From assembly GCF_040958095.1 (NCBI RefSeq), contig NC_091217.1, positions 9,457,374 to 9,521,373 of the forward strand: a DNA stretch of 64,000 nucleotides, given 5' to 3'. Positions 47,001-62,000 of this stretch are shown piece by piece. The notes below the pieces were generated by a model that worked only from the letters and a program-made list of their open reading frames with translations, had not been told where the DNA came from and ran no database searches. The position numbers and the translations under genes were made by a program. The DNA comes from Procambarus clarkii (taxonomy: Eukaryota > Arthropoda > Malacostraca > Decapoda > Cambaridae). How positions within the stretch are numbered: the first letter of the stretch is position 1; every line of letters starts with the position of its first letter.

Positions 47001-50000
47001 GCTGGATATAATATCAAAATGGGTGAGATTAGAGTTATAAATGTATCCTAGGAAGAGCAAGATATTGCCTAGGATGTGACCAAGTAATCTTTGCACAGAC
47101 ATGAATGCACCAGAAGTTTTTTTTTTAAGATTTAAGAGAATGCACTTCATTAGTTACAAGTGGTCTGAATATTGTTTATTTTGCCTACTAATATATGTAT
47201 ATACAATATACAAACATCAAATTTTCAGAATGTTCTTAAAATACTGTATCTAAGTATATTTCACTACAGTATAGGAAAGTCATATCATGAACTGGTATGT
47301 GTGGTCAACATACCACAGAAATTAAAGATACTATACATTCTGACCTTGATCTGTGCAAGGAATATGTTCCTGTAAAACCTCAAGCCAAGTGAATTCACAA
47401 AGAGCAAAGTTAAGTTTATGAGGAAGTGTAACATATCGGAAAATGAACTGACTCTCATTGTATGTAAAATATTAAACAAAACCCATTTATGGTGTTACAG
47501 AAGGGGTGGCGGGAGGACTATATAGCCAAAGTCTTACCTGTGTGAGAGAGATGTCATCTAGAGCAATGTATGTTTTGAATGGATCACCAGTCTCCCCCTC
47601 AAATATGAGGTAGAATGAGTCACTGGATGAGACTAGCAACACTTCTTCCAGCCACTTTGCCTCATAATTACCACTGTGAGACATGAGTAGTCTGCGCCTT
47701 CCAGAAGACTCTGCCATGAATGAAACCATTTGTTACTTTGAAATGCTCTGAATATATTTCAATAAATATTTTAATATGAATCTCAATGTTGCTTAATACA
47801 ATGCTTATAATCCTTAACATAAAAAAATTAAACTCTGAATACAGTGAAATGCCTTTTTCTGCTGGGCCCCCAGTAGCTCCACTGGCTTGCTTACAATGGG
47901 GCCAGGAGAGAGCAAGTTGATGAAAAACTAGGCTAACTGGGTTTATTCAAAGCCATAAATGCCAAAACCCTGCTGGATTTTAAAATAAAGCTGGAAAAGA
48001 TCATCAGGGGCAAATGGGGTGACCTTTGACAAGCCACCGACTTCCTGTCCTCGTCGCAGCCACTAGTATGGGTGGCCCTCAGGTAAATTCAGGTAAATTC
48101 ATAAGAGAAGAATAATGCCAAGGGTGTGACGATGCCAATGAACATGCAATAAATAACGGGAGGCCAACTCCCTGTTAGACTGCCAAAAGCACTGATTCCA
48201 GATATTGGCCATGAACATATTGACAAGAAAAGCTGACAAAGCAGCAAACTTATGCACATCATGGATAATGTGGAAGAGATGGCCTCTGAAACAAGGAGTG
48301 AGAGAAACGGGGGTTAATAAACAATGTATCACCCACAACAGAGTGAGTAGCATGCAAATAATGCTACACTGTGGCCACAGGACAGAGCATATGTTGCACT
48401 CATGGCTAGAGAAACCAATGACCATAAGACTCCACAGGAGGGTTAAAGTTTCCTTCTTAGCCAAAAATGAAGAAGGCTACAAATGTAAAAGTGATCTTTT
48501 GGACCAAAATAAAAAACCTCTACCTCTGGCAAAGAGCATGAAGTGCCCGAACTTGACCACCAGAAGCTGTCTATTTTCTTGAATATTGGAACTACATTTG
48601 CCCTTTTCCAGATTTTGGGAAGCTCTCCTGTCTTAGTGTTAGGTTGAAAGCTGTAGTTAATGGTTAACACAAAATCCCTACAGTTTTCTTCAGTAACCAT
48701 GGTGATACTTGGTCTGGGTCTAATGTTTTTGCTACCTCTAGTTCCTCCAAGTGTATTTTTATGTCTTCTACATTAATTTCAATTCTGTCTATTGATGATT
48801 CTGCCAGCCTGTTGTTACCTCACCTTCGACACCAGTCTGATTCTGATTTGAAGACTTCTTGGAACCTCTTGATGAGTTCTTCACTGTTTGCCAATAGTGT
48901 TCCTATAGCATTTCTCTCTATACCTGCAGTCTGATCATTCATGGTTTCATATTATTGTTTTCCTCTGTATATGGATATGCAATAGCTTAGGTTGGTCCTT
49001 TGCTTTTATTGCAATGTTGTTTTCAAACTGTTGCTCTGCTGCCCTCCTGATTTTGGTGTACTCATTTCTAGTTATCTTAGGTGCCACCCTAGTTGCTTTT
49101 CTATCAATGTCCCTATATTTTTTCATGCAGGGCCAGAACCAATGCACTGGAAAGCTACTGAGGGTCAGCCGAGGAAGACATACAAATAATAAAATGTACA
49201 AGTTTCAATACAAATTAAAATTATTTAAAAATATTACTTGACAGGATTTGACTAATTAAAATACAATACAAATATAAACTGATATGATAGCAACCTTCAA
49301 GGTACAGTCTGAGGGAGCCAACATCAACTGTGCTGTCGCTATTGTGCATGTAGTACCAAAAACGGACATAACATATATCAGTAGATGGTGGGTATTCCTT
49401 CTGAATTTTGATGGATGCTATTCTGCCTGGTAGTTCTTCTGCACTTGATAAAAACAGATAATATCCTAGAAAAAGAAAACAACCAATTGCAAAATTAATT
49501 TACATTTATAGATAATACCTGTACATCCTGAGCTGAATTTTAAAGAAAGCATCTTATCTATCAATAACCAATAAATTATTGAATATTTTAAATCAGTGTA
49601 TGGTACTATCCATGATAATTAGTACTATTGAGTGAAACCTAAATACAACCTAAATAGAAATATTGAATATCTTATTTTTCTTATCAGCACTAATTTTTCC
49701 TAGGGGGGCTGACAACTGAGTGGACAGCGCTTTGGATTGGTAGTCCTGAGGTTCTGGGTTTGCTCCCCGGTGGAGGCGTAAACAAATGGACAGTTTCTTT
49801 CACCCTGAAGCTCCTGTCACTTAGCAGTAAATAGGTATCTGAGAGCTAGACAGCTGCTACAGGCTGCTTCATGGGGTGTGTAACAAAAAGGAGGTCTGGT
49901 TGAGGACTGGGCCATGGAGATGTTAAGCCCAGAAATAACCTCAAGATGTCCCAGCCTCTGAACATGTGCAGGCTCTGAACATGTGCAGCCTCTGATCATG

Positions 50001-53000
50001 TGCAGGCTGTGTTGGTGTTTCAAAGTGGTTGTCTATAGAGTAGCTTCCTACCTCGGGTAATGGGTTGCCTCTTCTTTGGTCATGGTGATACACCAACACT
50101 CTTCCTCTTAATTCAGCTATTATTAATAGTATTTCCCTTGATTAATATCTGAAATAGTTCCTAATTGTATTTGTGCTGCTTTTTCAGCCATGTTTTCCCC
50201 CTTTTTATCTTTTTTTTATTTGTTCTCAACACATTTTATTCTTTATACTCAATTAGTATTAAGTTTTAGTCATTAATGTTTTTCTTGCCCGAAACGCTTT
50301 GCGTAATAGTGGCTTTAGGCATTGTATGTACTAGCTCTATCTATAAATTGATCAATTTATGTAAAATCTCTTGTATGTATGTACCTTACCTGAATAAACA
50401 TTTTATTTTATTTTATTTTAAAGAATACTTTTGACTTGGCAGCTAGTTGGTCACATGGCACTTTGGGTCATGTGGAAATTTTTGTAGAACCCTATAGTCA
50501 TGTGGATGGACAAGTAGTGCTGTTTGTATTATGGGGGGATGATGGAGCTTTTTTCAGCAGATCTAGATGTAAAAATGGGGACTTGTGAAACCATTCGTAA
50601 GATTAGATGTTTGTAAGTTGGATGCTTGTAAGTCAGGGACCCCTGCATTAGTACTGTACAGAATGTAGTTGTACATATTCTGCAACAATAATGCCACCCC
50701 AAGCTTCATTCTGAAAAAGAGTATTTTAAAATTTTTATTTTTCTAATGTAAAGTCTAGTTATGAGGTAAACAGATACGAGAGGTTAGGTTAGGTTTCTTG
50801 GGGAGTGATGAGAATCACAAGTATTAGTATTAATCTAACCGAGCTACTGAATAAGCACAAACTATGCTTGGGCATGCTTGGAACTCTAAAATAAAAGTTA
50901 AATTCCTGAATTTTTATTGGAAAGGTTAAATTCTTACCAGAAGATCCTAATGTGTGGTCATGGGAAGGACCACCGAGAGGATCGGAGGAGGAGCTACCTC
51001 GAGACCAGTCTTTGTCATCATCAACAGAGCGCTCCCATCCACAATCAGAAAGCCAAGATTCTTTGTCAAAGTTGCAGTTCCCCTTAAGAAATACAAGTTT
51101 AGTCTTACAGGTTCATGCAAAAGTACATTGTTGACAAAATAGTAATAATAGGAGCAGATTAAATAAACAAAAGGGGGCAATCAATTACATATTTAATGAT
51201 ATGTACTCACCTGAACATTTTCACATCTGTATTCATCACTCTTATCTGGACAGTCATACTTGGCATCACAGGCATACTGCCGTGGAATACAGGATTCATC
51301 AGCACACTGGAAATCTATGTTACTTTGGCATTCACGAGTTGAGCGACAATTCTTGAATGCTATATCATCCACTGCAATATAAGTCTGAAAAATATCCATA
51401 ACTACAGTAAAATATCCATTTGTAGTAAAAAATCCATTAAAATCACTTAATTAGGAAACTACAAAGTACTGGATAACTCTTGAATATTAAACAAGCAATT
51501 GTTAACTACATTACTGAGACACTAAATAAGATTGGCTAGATAAGAGATAAAATGGCTTGGTTTATAGTTATACTTGTGTCTCTAGTTTTAAGATAGATTA
51601 CTGGTACTTTTGATTTTTAAAGTGCCAAGTAACTTTACCTATTTTTGATTTAGTGATATCATTAAAGAATCTACTAGTTGCAAGTACAGTACATGCTATT
51701 TCTAATTTATTTTCAAATAGCATATTTACATTTATTTGTTTATTTATTACTTCATATCATTCAAAAGTTGCACAAATCTTATCTATTGTTTACCTCTGAC
51801 TGACTTCTTCAACACTGCTCTCATATCTTGCACTCATGGACTACACAAGAAATTGTCCTTATATGACTTATATGAAATTATCCTTATATTGTCCTTATAT
51901 ATTTTTCATATATATAAGAAAAAGGTTGTCATTACATATTCTTAAACCTCTTCACAAGTTTTTTCTATAATTTTTAACGTAATTTCTTTCTTGTTCATCT
52001 TATATAATTTCCTCACTACACTAATTACTGTCTAATCATAAATACACTTCATGTATTACAATAATTAAGTGCAACCCATTCACATAATGGCATTATTAAA
52101 TTATTAAATGTATCAGTAAAATACCCAAAGCACTAGTTTGATCTTCAGTTTAATATTTATTAAAATAAAAAGATTTTAAACTTCCTATCTAGGCAAATGT
52201 TTAATTTTAAAATCTAAGTGTTGGAAAACTAACCATTCCTTAAATTAAGGTAAATTGAAAATTAAATATATATTATAAGTGTTTTACATACCTTTCCCTG
52301 GCCATGTATAGCCTTGAAATACAGAGAAAAATCTTTCTTGTTGCCAATATTTACATATTTTTGGGCCCATTTTTGTGAGTTATCTGACATTTGAAGCAGT
52401 AGTTCAGGTTGAACACCATTTGCCTGTAACACAGAAGACTGGTCAAGTACACTGCTGTGTAACAATATATAACATGTTTATAGCATGAAATTAAAATGGT
52501 ACTGTAACATGATGTGTGTTTAAAGGAGTTAAAAGAATTCAAAAGTTCCCATTAAAATACATGTACACCACTTTACATTCCTTTGCAATATTTAAAAAAC
52601 ACCCATCAAACCAACAGTGATTGACAATTGAGGCGAGCCATTTTCTTGCATGATTTTGCACCTTTTCCAATTTGCTCATGTGCTGTTTGATATGGGTACC
52701 ATACAACAGCTGCATATTCCAACTTTGGTCTCACAAGGGTTGTGAACATTTTCTTTAATATTTTGCCATCATCCATGTATTCAAAGGCAATTCTGAAATT
52801 GAAAAGCATATGCTCCTCCCACAATTTTCTTGACTTGGTCCTCAGGTAAGAGTTTTCTGTCAAGAGCTACCCTTAGATCTCTTTCTTACCAGAATTCTTT
52901 AAAGCTTTTCCACATAATTTGTAGGCTGTATGTGGGCTATTATCTCCTATTTCACATTCCATAATGTGGCATTTATTCATGTTAAATTCCATTTGCCAGA

Positions 53001-56000
53001 TGTTTTTCTATATGGTAATTTTTTATTTTTTATTTTATTTCTATATACAATTGTGCATGAGTTCTTAAATTCTTGTAAAGCCACTAGCATGCATAGCATT
53101 TTGGGCAGGTCCTTGATCCAAATTTTTCCCAGAATATGACTCGACAAATTGTTTAAGAACCAGCTACCCATTCATTACTGGGTGAATAGAGGCTATTGTT
53201 AAGGATTTGTGCCCAGTCAATCCTTCCCAGCCAGGATATGAACCCAGGCCAATGTAAGAGAGAGACCCTTGTGAAGTATATAACCCAGGAGAGAGACATA
53301 GAAAATGTTATATGTTGAAAAACAGTCTGGAACTTTTGTTTAATTCATGCATTTGGAATCCCCACCGGTACAATAGTCAGTTCTGCACATGCACAGAGTG
53401 TTGTCACAGCAGGAAAGCGTCATCCCCAGAACAGTGTAAACAGCAAGAAGTAATACATGTTTAAAAAGTATATTCAGTGCTGGAAAATATATAGAAACAA
53501 CAGTGTTAAATGTTGAAAAATAGCCTGGAACTTTATAAGACATATAAATGAACTATTGGGAGACAAGTGTGTATGAAACAATTGGAACCGAGTGGTTGGA
53601 CACTGATGCGCTAGCGGTCTCGTTCACTCTGTGGTGTGCAGAAACTGGGAGAAGTCAAGTCGTTACTTGTGTGACGTGCGGCGATCTCCTACAATAACAA
53701 TAAGTGCATTGTATCTCATACATGCTATAGCGGTGGTCCTTATCTGTATTAGTTAGGGATTAGGTTATCAAATTATTTAATGAACTACATAATTAAATTC
53801 ATAATTAAATTCTCTGATTTACAAAGGCAATCAGAATTAAACCTATACTTTATTTAAAAGTAGATCTATGAAGTGCAGTAATGTACCTAGTTTCTTCTTC
53901 ACAGTATCCCAATTTGTGCTATTAACTCAAATAGTATCTTTGTGCTACCTACTCACCCAGTATATTAAATTGAAGAAATGCAACTTCATAGGTATAATTT
54001 TATTTTTTCTCCTTATACTGATGTAGTTATCATGTGAATTTAAATTCTATTACAAAGTACAGTACCTATCATTACATTTATCTGTTAGCTTAGGAAATTA
54101 AATTAAATTAAATTAAATTTTTTAGTTAGGAAAAGTACATACATAGTTGATTTACAAACATAATGTTGGATTTATAGATAGAGCAAGTACATACAATACC
54201 TAAAGCCACTAATACACATAGCATTTCGGGTTCGGGCAAGGTGGGGGGGGGGGGAAAAACACTTAGACTAAAACTTAGTAGTAAATGGGATTAGGTATAA
54301 ATTATGTTGAATAAAGGAATAAAAAGGGAGGGGAACATGGCAGAAATCAGCAACTGTACAAGTTGGAGAACAAACAGCATTGTTTAAAAATAGCAAGACA
54401 ATAGCAAATAATATGCATGCTAGTGGCTTTGCAAGAATGTACTACTCAACCACAAACATATATACTTTAGCAACCCAGTGTACCTTCTTGTATATGAATA
54501 AATAAATAAATTAATATAACAAAGAATGTAAATGTAAATAGAACAGCCAGTTTAACTTGTACTGTATTGATTTATCAGCAATAAACTAGGTATACATACC
54601 ACCTTCGACTCAGTCTTCCTAAAGAGAGACAAAGAAGAACTTTCACTTTCAGTGTTTCCCATGTAGTAATAGAAGGTCAAGACACAATTTGGACCAGCAG
54701 CAGAGAATACCCGAGACTCCAATATTGCTGTCTGTCCAGATAAGCTCTGCACGAAGAAAGTGTTACAGTATTAGGATGCTGGTATGAATATTAACACTCA
54801 GATTATGGCACTGACAAACCTAGTTAACTAAAATAGGAGGGCCTTGAATTTACATGAGAAGTTGCTTTAAAATTTATAATTATTTGGATGCTATCTAAGG
54901 TAAATGAACTAAACTAAAATCTGTAAGTTAAGATTCTCGATGGCTATAGACAGTCAAGCAGGGTCATCATGAATCATCATGCTGCTGCAGGGAATTTTCA
55001 AGCATAGGCCATTGTGCACATAAAACACATTCACAGGAAGAAAATATTTCTAAGGTTTGGACAGCAAAAGGCTGCCACCTGAGCAAAATTAGCCAGGCAG
55101 ATAGCAAGCCCTTATTTGGCAGTCAAATCAATAGAGGGTTCAGAAATGAATTTGTCTTAATGAATGTCCCTTTGTCAGTCATTTAGGCTGGACTATGTTT
55201 TGTTTTTTAAGAGACAATTAAAAAGAGCCTTGAGTCATCATTGGGGGGGTTAACCAGACATGCTCCGATCAACAGGGAAGGAGAACCTGAAATTTCTATG
55301 GAACAGTACTGTATATCCAGATAATATGAGAATTCAGAAAATGGGGATCCACATAATGGGAAGTTCCACTGTATATTCCAATTTGTCCCAATTCTCATCT
55401 TTTCCAATTTTGCATAGTTTTTCCAAAACTATGCATCTTTATCAGATTCAATATTGTTTTAGTTTAAATTACAAATATATAAAAATGGTTCTAACCGCAC
55501 TCTTGGAGGAGCTGAGGTCATGTTTGGAAACATCACCATTGTGGTCAGCATCTGGACCAGGAGCACCAGCCGGGAAGCCAGTAACAGCCCAGTGGATAGA
55601 ATTGGCACTGTTCTCGAACCATCCACACAAATCCGTTTCAAAATCACATGTTTTGCCTGAAGACAATTAAATTATGATAAAAAAAATCTGCTTCAATATG
55701 ATAAATTATAAAAGTATTACTTATTCAAAATACACAAAACAAATCATATCAATTAAATGTTGTACTTAAAAAATCTATGATAATAAATACAGTGGAACCT
55801 CGATTCAATGAACCTTGATTCAATGAATCTCCAGTTGGAATGCACACTTTCCAGGCCGGATTTACTTACCCGATTCGACAAACAAGAGTTTGCTGAAGCA
55901 GAAGATGTGCGAATTTCCTTAGAATGCTGGGACGGAGTTCACAGATTGATGGAAAAGTTGCTAATGTTTTTATAGGTTAAAATTAAAGATCCCCTTAGTG

Positions 56001-59000
56001 GAACTGGCCCATAGAGTATGGGAAATATGTGGGTATGATTGATAACGCTCTTAATAAGGCTCAAATCATGTTTTAATGATTTTGGTAAATGAATACAATA
56101 TTACAAGAAACAGTTGGGTCCTTGGAAAAGCCATTAATCATATTTCAAACCAAATTCTTTGGTTCATTTTCATTTTGAGATTTCCCAGTTTTCGTTCACA
56201 AATATGGGCCTGGTTTCCTCTAAAAATGAGGTTTTGAGGCTAGGGCATGAGAAATATCCAAGATGTGGCTTAATCTCTTTAAAGGCAGGTTCTCATATTT
56301 GTCCTTCATATGACAGGTTGAAATTAAAATTTCGCTTAGTGTGGTTGGTCCCATATACTTCGTTGAATCGTGGTTGCACTGTAATTGAATTAAGCCTTTG
56401 GCTACAAAATTCAATTAAAGTCAAGCTTATAAAAAATCTGGCTATGAGAGTACAATACTACTGAATATGAAGAGCACTATTCTGAGCAGAATCATTTGGC
56501 TGCTCCTAAGGCAAGCTCGACTGTGTCTATAGATCAGGATCATGAACTATCAAGCACGATAACTTTCAGGGACTAGCACCACAGGTAATTTTCAGTTGAC
56601 CATATCAAGAGCTAAGGTGTTACTGAAGATCACTTAACCAGCTACATATAACCAACATAAAGTGTAATCATAAACTAAAGAGCCTTCCCATGTCCTCTCA
56701 TGGCATTCCAAGAACAGAGGGTTCTCATAACTAGTACCTGGTGGCAGTCAGAGGAAAGGTCCTATTGGGTAGTTAGGTACTGTAGTTAGTCAAGGAACAG
56801 CTTGGCAATCTTTATGCTAACACATGGAAAGGCTTTTGAACTTATGTAAAGCACTTTTCTGTTTACATTCTGGGTTGGATTGAGTATTCTCCAGTGTTGT
56901 CCTAGCACCAGTATGACCTAATGAGAATGTTTTGAAAATTTATCTACTGTGTCAGTGTGGTGTGTTGACCTGGTCTGACTGCAGAAGATCCTGATCAATA
57001 GAATCTTACCTTATGGAACAAACAAGTGGAATAGATAAAAAAAAAAACAGCGTTGAATGTAATGAAATACCATTTTCTGGGTGAGCCCCAGAGGCTCCCT
57101 GGAGTTATCTGACTAATATGCGATACAATAGACCAGGGAATTAGTCAATGGAGTTCACCTACTAAACCCTGCCCCGACTCCTAAACTCTCAGACGTTAGG
57201 AAGCAAGGAGCAAGGGGGGAAAGGGCTGGAGCAGGACAAACGACAGGGAAAGGACCAGGGAGTGCGGAAGGTACCAAAGTCGAAGCGACTAACGTCCCCC
57301 CAAGTCCTGGTTCGTATAACCAAAACGGGGCAGCCTCAGGGGCATCCGGGTGGGAAACCAACCTAGTGTGTTGCTGCAACCTAAACCTGGCATGCAATGC
57401 GGATGCCGCCTGTACCCGAATATCAATGTTGTCAGAATGGGTAAACTGGAGAACAAGCAGAGAACACGACTCGCAAGACTACAAGGTCAAAGGTGTCGTT
57501 GACCCAACAGACAGCAGGATGGAGGCAAAAATGGTGACTGTCACCCTGAGACAAGAGTGCACAGCAATCTTCAGTCTCGCATGAGGCGAGCTGGAACTTG
57601 GAAGATGTATCCATAAGTCCACCCAGCCACGATAGGGTTTTCCAGGGCCCATGGGCTGACTGCTAAGGGAAGCCCAGGCAAGGTGTTCCTAACCGGTGAG
57701 ACCCAAAAGCTAACAAGGGAATGATCAAAACACTGAAACCCCTGTGACGTGTACAATCATCGGGAGCTAACGGAGGGCCACCAAAATAATACAAATGGAT
57801 CTATAGCCACACAAGGCAGACCCCCACCAGGTAAAGAACAAAAATAAAATAAAACCCCCTGCAAAAGTACAATGCCCCCAGAGAAAACAGGAACCTGCCA
57901 CTGCGTAGGTAAGCTGGCTGTGCAACACCTTCATGCTCCAACCAGCAGCAACACCACTCCTACCCAAGGCCAAACAAGGGCCACGAAACCCCAGCTGGCC
58001 CCAAGGGTGGGGTAAATGCCGAGAAGCAAAAACCCCTAAGGAAATGGCGTCCCGAAGGCATAAGGGAAAAGAATCATAGCACCCAGGGGTAGTACCCACA
58101 GGGCGCTTAGGGAAGGCCACCTTAAGTGCATGCAGCCCTGGTACACTTGTTTACACCTGGCCACAACACCATTAAGTCGCAGAGAATACCACTAAGGCAA
58201 AACACTGCCAGGAAACAGAGGCCAGAGTTGACAATCGCCCCGAATCGTATTAGCCAACGAACTGGAGTTGCTGGTTAGCCAGCGCAAAGGGTTCGGGGTT
58301 CCCCCCCCTTCCCCTACCAGGGAGTGGAGGGGAGGGCCGGGCACGAGCAGCGCAGAGGTGAGGTCTAATGTTTATAGTTTCCTAATATTTATGGTTTCCT
58401 TTTATAAAAAGGATCAACCAAACTTACTGCAGTCTCGTTCATCAGTGCCATCACCACAATCATCTACAAAGTTACAAGCTTCAACAGGGTTGTAACATTG
58501 ACCATTTGCACAGTCCAATTGCCCTGATGGACAGTTTGGTTTGGGTGTTGTAATGTCATCTTCTCCAGGAAGATGCTGGTCGGAAGACACTTCACAATAG
58601 GGAGTCATGGATAAGTCATCTAGTAACAAGAAGCCATTTCTGTCCTTTGGAGAATAACCTTCCAACACCACCTGTAATTACAGGAGTTTGTTAACATTTT
58701 GTTTGCATGCATTTTCCCATATTTTATTAGATATATTCAAGAGATAATCATACAATATTAATGAAGGGTATCCAATAATAGTGAAATATGCTCTTTGGCA
58801 GAGGACATGAGGTTAATGATAACAAATATTTTGCATAGTAGTACTGTACTACACTAGAAAAACTTTAGACATTAGTCTTAAGCTGACTGTACTAAATTAT
58901 AAATGATAAATTGGTCTGCATTTTAGACTGAGGCAACCAATAAAACTGCTTAAACTTTAGGGTTTTGCAAGGATTATTCTTAGAAATTAATAATTTGAAA

Positions 59001-62000
59001 TCTAATAACTATCTGATGATGTAAATTTTTAAACCTTTAGGTTTAATCAGGTGCTCCATCAAAGTGAATTTTGTATGAATTCTAAGATATGATTTGCTTT
59101 GAATGTTTAATCAATATAAAATAAAAATAAAATGTATCTTTTTAAAACTGTAAAGTTTGTTAATATGATTATCTTACCTGAAAGTTACCTGTATCAGATT
59201 TACCAAAAGTCATGCTGAATTTGAGCCACACATTCTTGGCAGTTCTGGTGAGACTGGCAACAAGGTGGGAACCACTTTCATAATATGATGTGCGTCTGAA
59301 AATATACAGCAGATTAATACGACCCATTATACAATAAGCAAATACATTATTGATAAATATAACTGTAGTTCATTTATAATAAAAACTATTTTTATGACAC
59401 TTTTCACATTTCTTGGCAATTGCCACTTGTATATTTATTATATCTGTATAATATATTTTCTTTTAAATAATTCTAATATACAGGTACAGGTTACTGACGT
59501 GTAAATATTGATGACTCCAGGGTTGTCACCCGTGGTCTGGTACCAAAACCTGATGGCACACTTAGACACATCACTTAGGATCACTGGAGAGTGAAGACGT
59601 CCCACCAAAGGAGTTGAGCTTGATCTTGACACATCCAGTAGCATATAGTGACCTTTTTTAATAAAATTATCAAAATATGAATAATCATACCCTTTAAAAG
59701 AACATCAAATATAGTACTGTAAAGCTGAAACAATATGAAATAACCAAGTTTATTACTGCACTTTAAATAGAGCTAGACTTGGGTTTACACCCCAGTGAGC
59801 ACTCTTGAATGTCAAACATTTGTATATAATTTGGTGTATCAGTCATGGCTGCATAATTACTGAAATAATCCTGCAATCCCATACCTATTATATTACCCTG
59901 TAATTTGTTCCATAAGTCTACAACCTAATTTCTTATAAAGTGTTTACAAAAGTCATTTCTGAATCTAATTTATCCAGTTTGTATCCATTGTTTCATGTTC
60001 TTTTTCGAGTGGTTTGATATAATAAAAATAGTAATGGTTAAATGGTATCTGTTAATTTGTTTTTGTCATAATTGAATTATTAACATTATTATTGGAATAT
60101 GGCAGTTTATATTTCAAGTGCAATAAATCTTAATTAGTATATTTAACAAAGTAAGCTTACTGTTAACAGAAGAAGTACACATTAGTAAGATTATGAATGA
60201 ATATAAGCAGTATCATGTTCAACTTGGGCATCTCTTTATAGGTATAATGTTGTACTGGTATATAAAATGTTCTACCTTAACATTCTCCAAATTGTAACTT
60301 CCCTTGGATGTAAGACTAAGGTTTTACAATATACTGTATTGCAATAACAATATTTAGGTATCACCAACCCTCTGTCCCTGGAATATGAGACCTTCCGCCC
60401 ATACTTCTCACATTTAACAGAATTCAGCTTTTGGAATTGTCTGCTAAGATTTCTCACAATAACCTTGTCCCTTACAGATATATTTTGTTAAAATACTCTA
60501 AAACAATTTTAAGTAACACTTACAGTGAAAAGGTAAACAAAACACTAAGCCAGAACATTTACTACAATGACAAATTTGGCAATTATAACAAAATTTTGAG
60601 TCATGTTGTAAAGCCTTTTTGCTATGTGAAGCTGCATTATTGTTCTATTATCATAGCAACATAGAAAGAAAGAATATAATATATTAGTAAGTAAAACTAC
60701 TTTACCCTTTTTGGTGCCAAGTGTATGATCATATGCAGGCAAAGTGCCTGAATTATCAGAAGAGGCCTGCATCAACACCCAGTCAGTGCTGTCATCTACA
60801 TCTTCTTTCCAATCAACTGTCAATCCATATTCAAATGAGCAGCGGCCAATGAAGTAGCTACAGATTTCCAAGGCTTCATCAGAGTTGTCGAGGCAGTCGT
60901 CAGAAAAGTCACACACAGAGTCTTCCATCACACATGTACCACTGCTGCACTGATATTGGTCCATGTCTTCACATGTCAGTCCTAAAAGGGGACACAATTT
61001 TTTTTTTATAATGAAGAAACACTCAAATATACATATCCCTTGTTATGTGGACTCAATGTATGACATTTTACTATAACATAAATTTTAAATTAGTAAACTT
61101 ATATATTGTGCTTATATCAGTGCTTATTTTGTGACTACTGAGAAAAAATGTAGAGCTCTTTTTATGCCCTGCCTCCTAGTCTTTTATATCTCAATGCTTA
61201 CAACCTCTAGTGAATCTTCAAGTTATGTCACATTTATTTCTTGAAATTGTGAATGGAAATGGCTTTGATTTTTGTTTTCAATACATTTCCCTTACAGACC
61301 ACTTATACAGGGTATGGAAATATCTGTGTATTTCTACAACTCAATTGCACATATAGCGTCCACCTACAATATGTCTCTCATGGCTTACTTTCTCTTAATT
61401 TAAATAAACTGGCCATGTATATTTTGTCTATTCCTCTAAGTATCTTGTATGTAGTAATCATATATCCTTACTTCTTTCCTTATAGGTTGTGAGGTTGAGT
61501 TATCTTAACCTGTCCTCACAGCTGAACCCTATCAATTCTGAAAGTAGTCAAGTTGTATACCTCTGGACTTTTTTTTCAATTTCCTTTATTGCTTCACGAG
61601 ATTCCATGCTAGTGCTACATACTCCAACAATGGTCACACACACAGGAAGTGTATATAACTTTCAGTCCTCCTGGTCTAGATTCATAAATTCTGTTGGCAT
61701 GTTTCTCCTTCCTCCTTCTTCACAATACATGCAGTTTGCATGAAGGTTGTTGGTATGTTTGCCAACTTCTCATATGATACTGATTTTATCCTGTTCACAT
61801 AAACTTTTGGCATTAGAGCTGTTATTATGTCCACTTTTGGTCTTTTTCTTTTATTGAATTTTGTAGTTTTCTACCCATTATGATGTAGTTCCTACCAATC
61901 TCCTATCCCATTTTTCCATCTTGATTACAAAATACTTGTTTGGATCTAATTCCAGCAGCCAGTTATCTACCCACTCTTGAAGCTTGTCAAGGTCTATCTG

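Noticed and set aside
55297-55375. Second Tigger-like end (agttccactgta) near exon 6
   Set aside because: Only one convincing end was found; the other side does not pair well enough to set borders.
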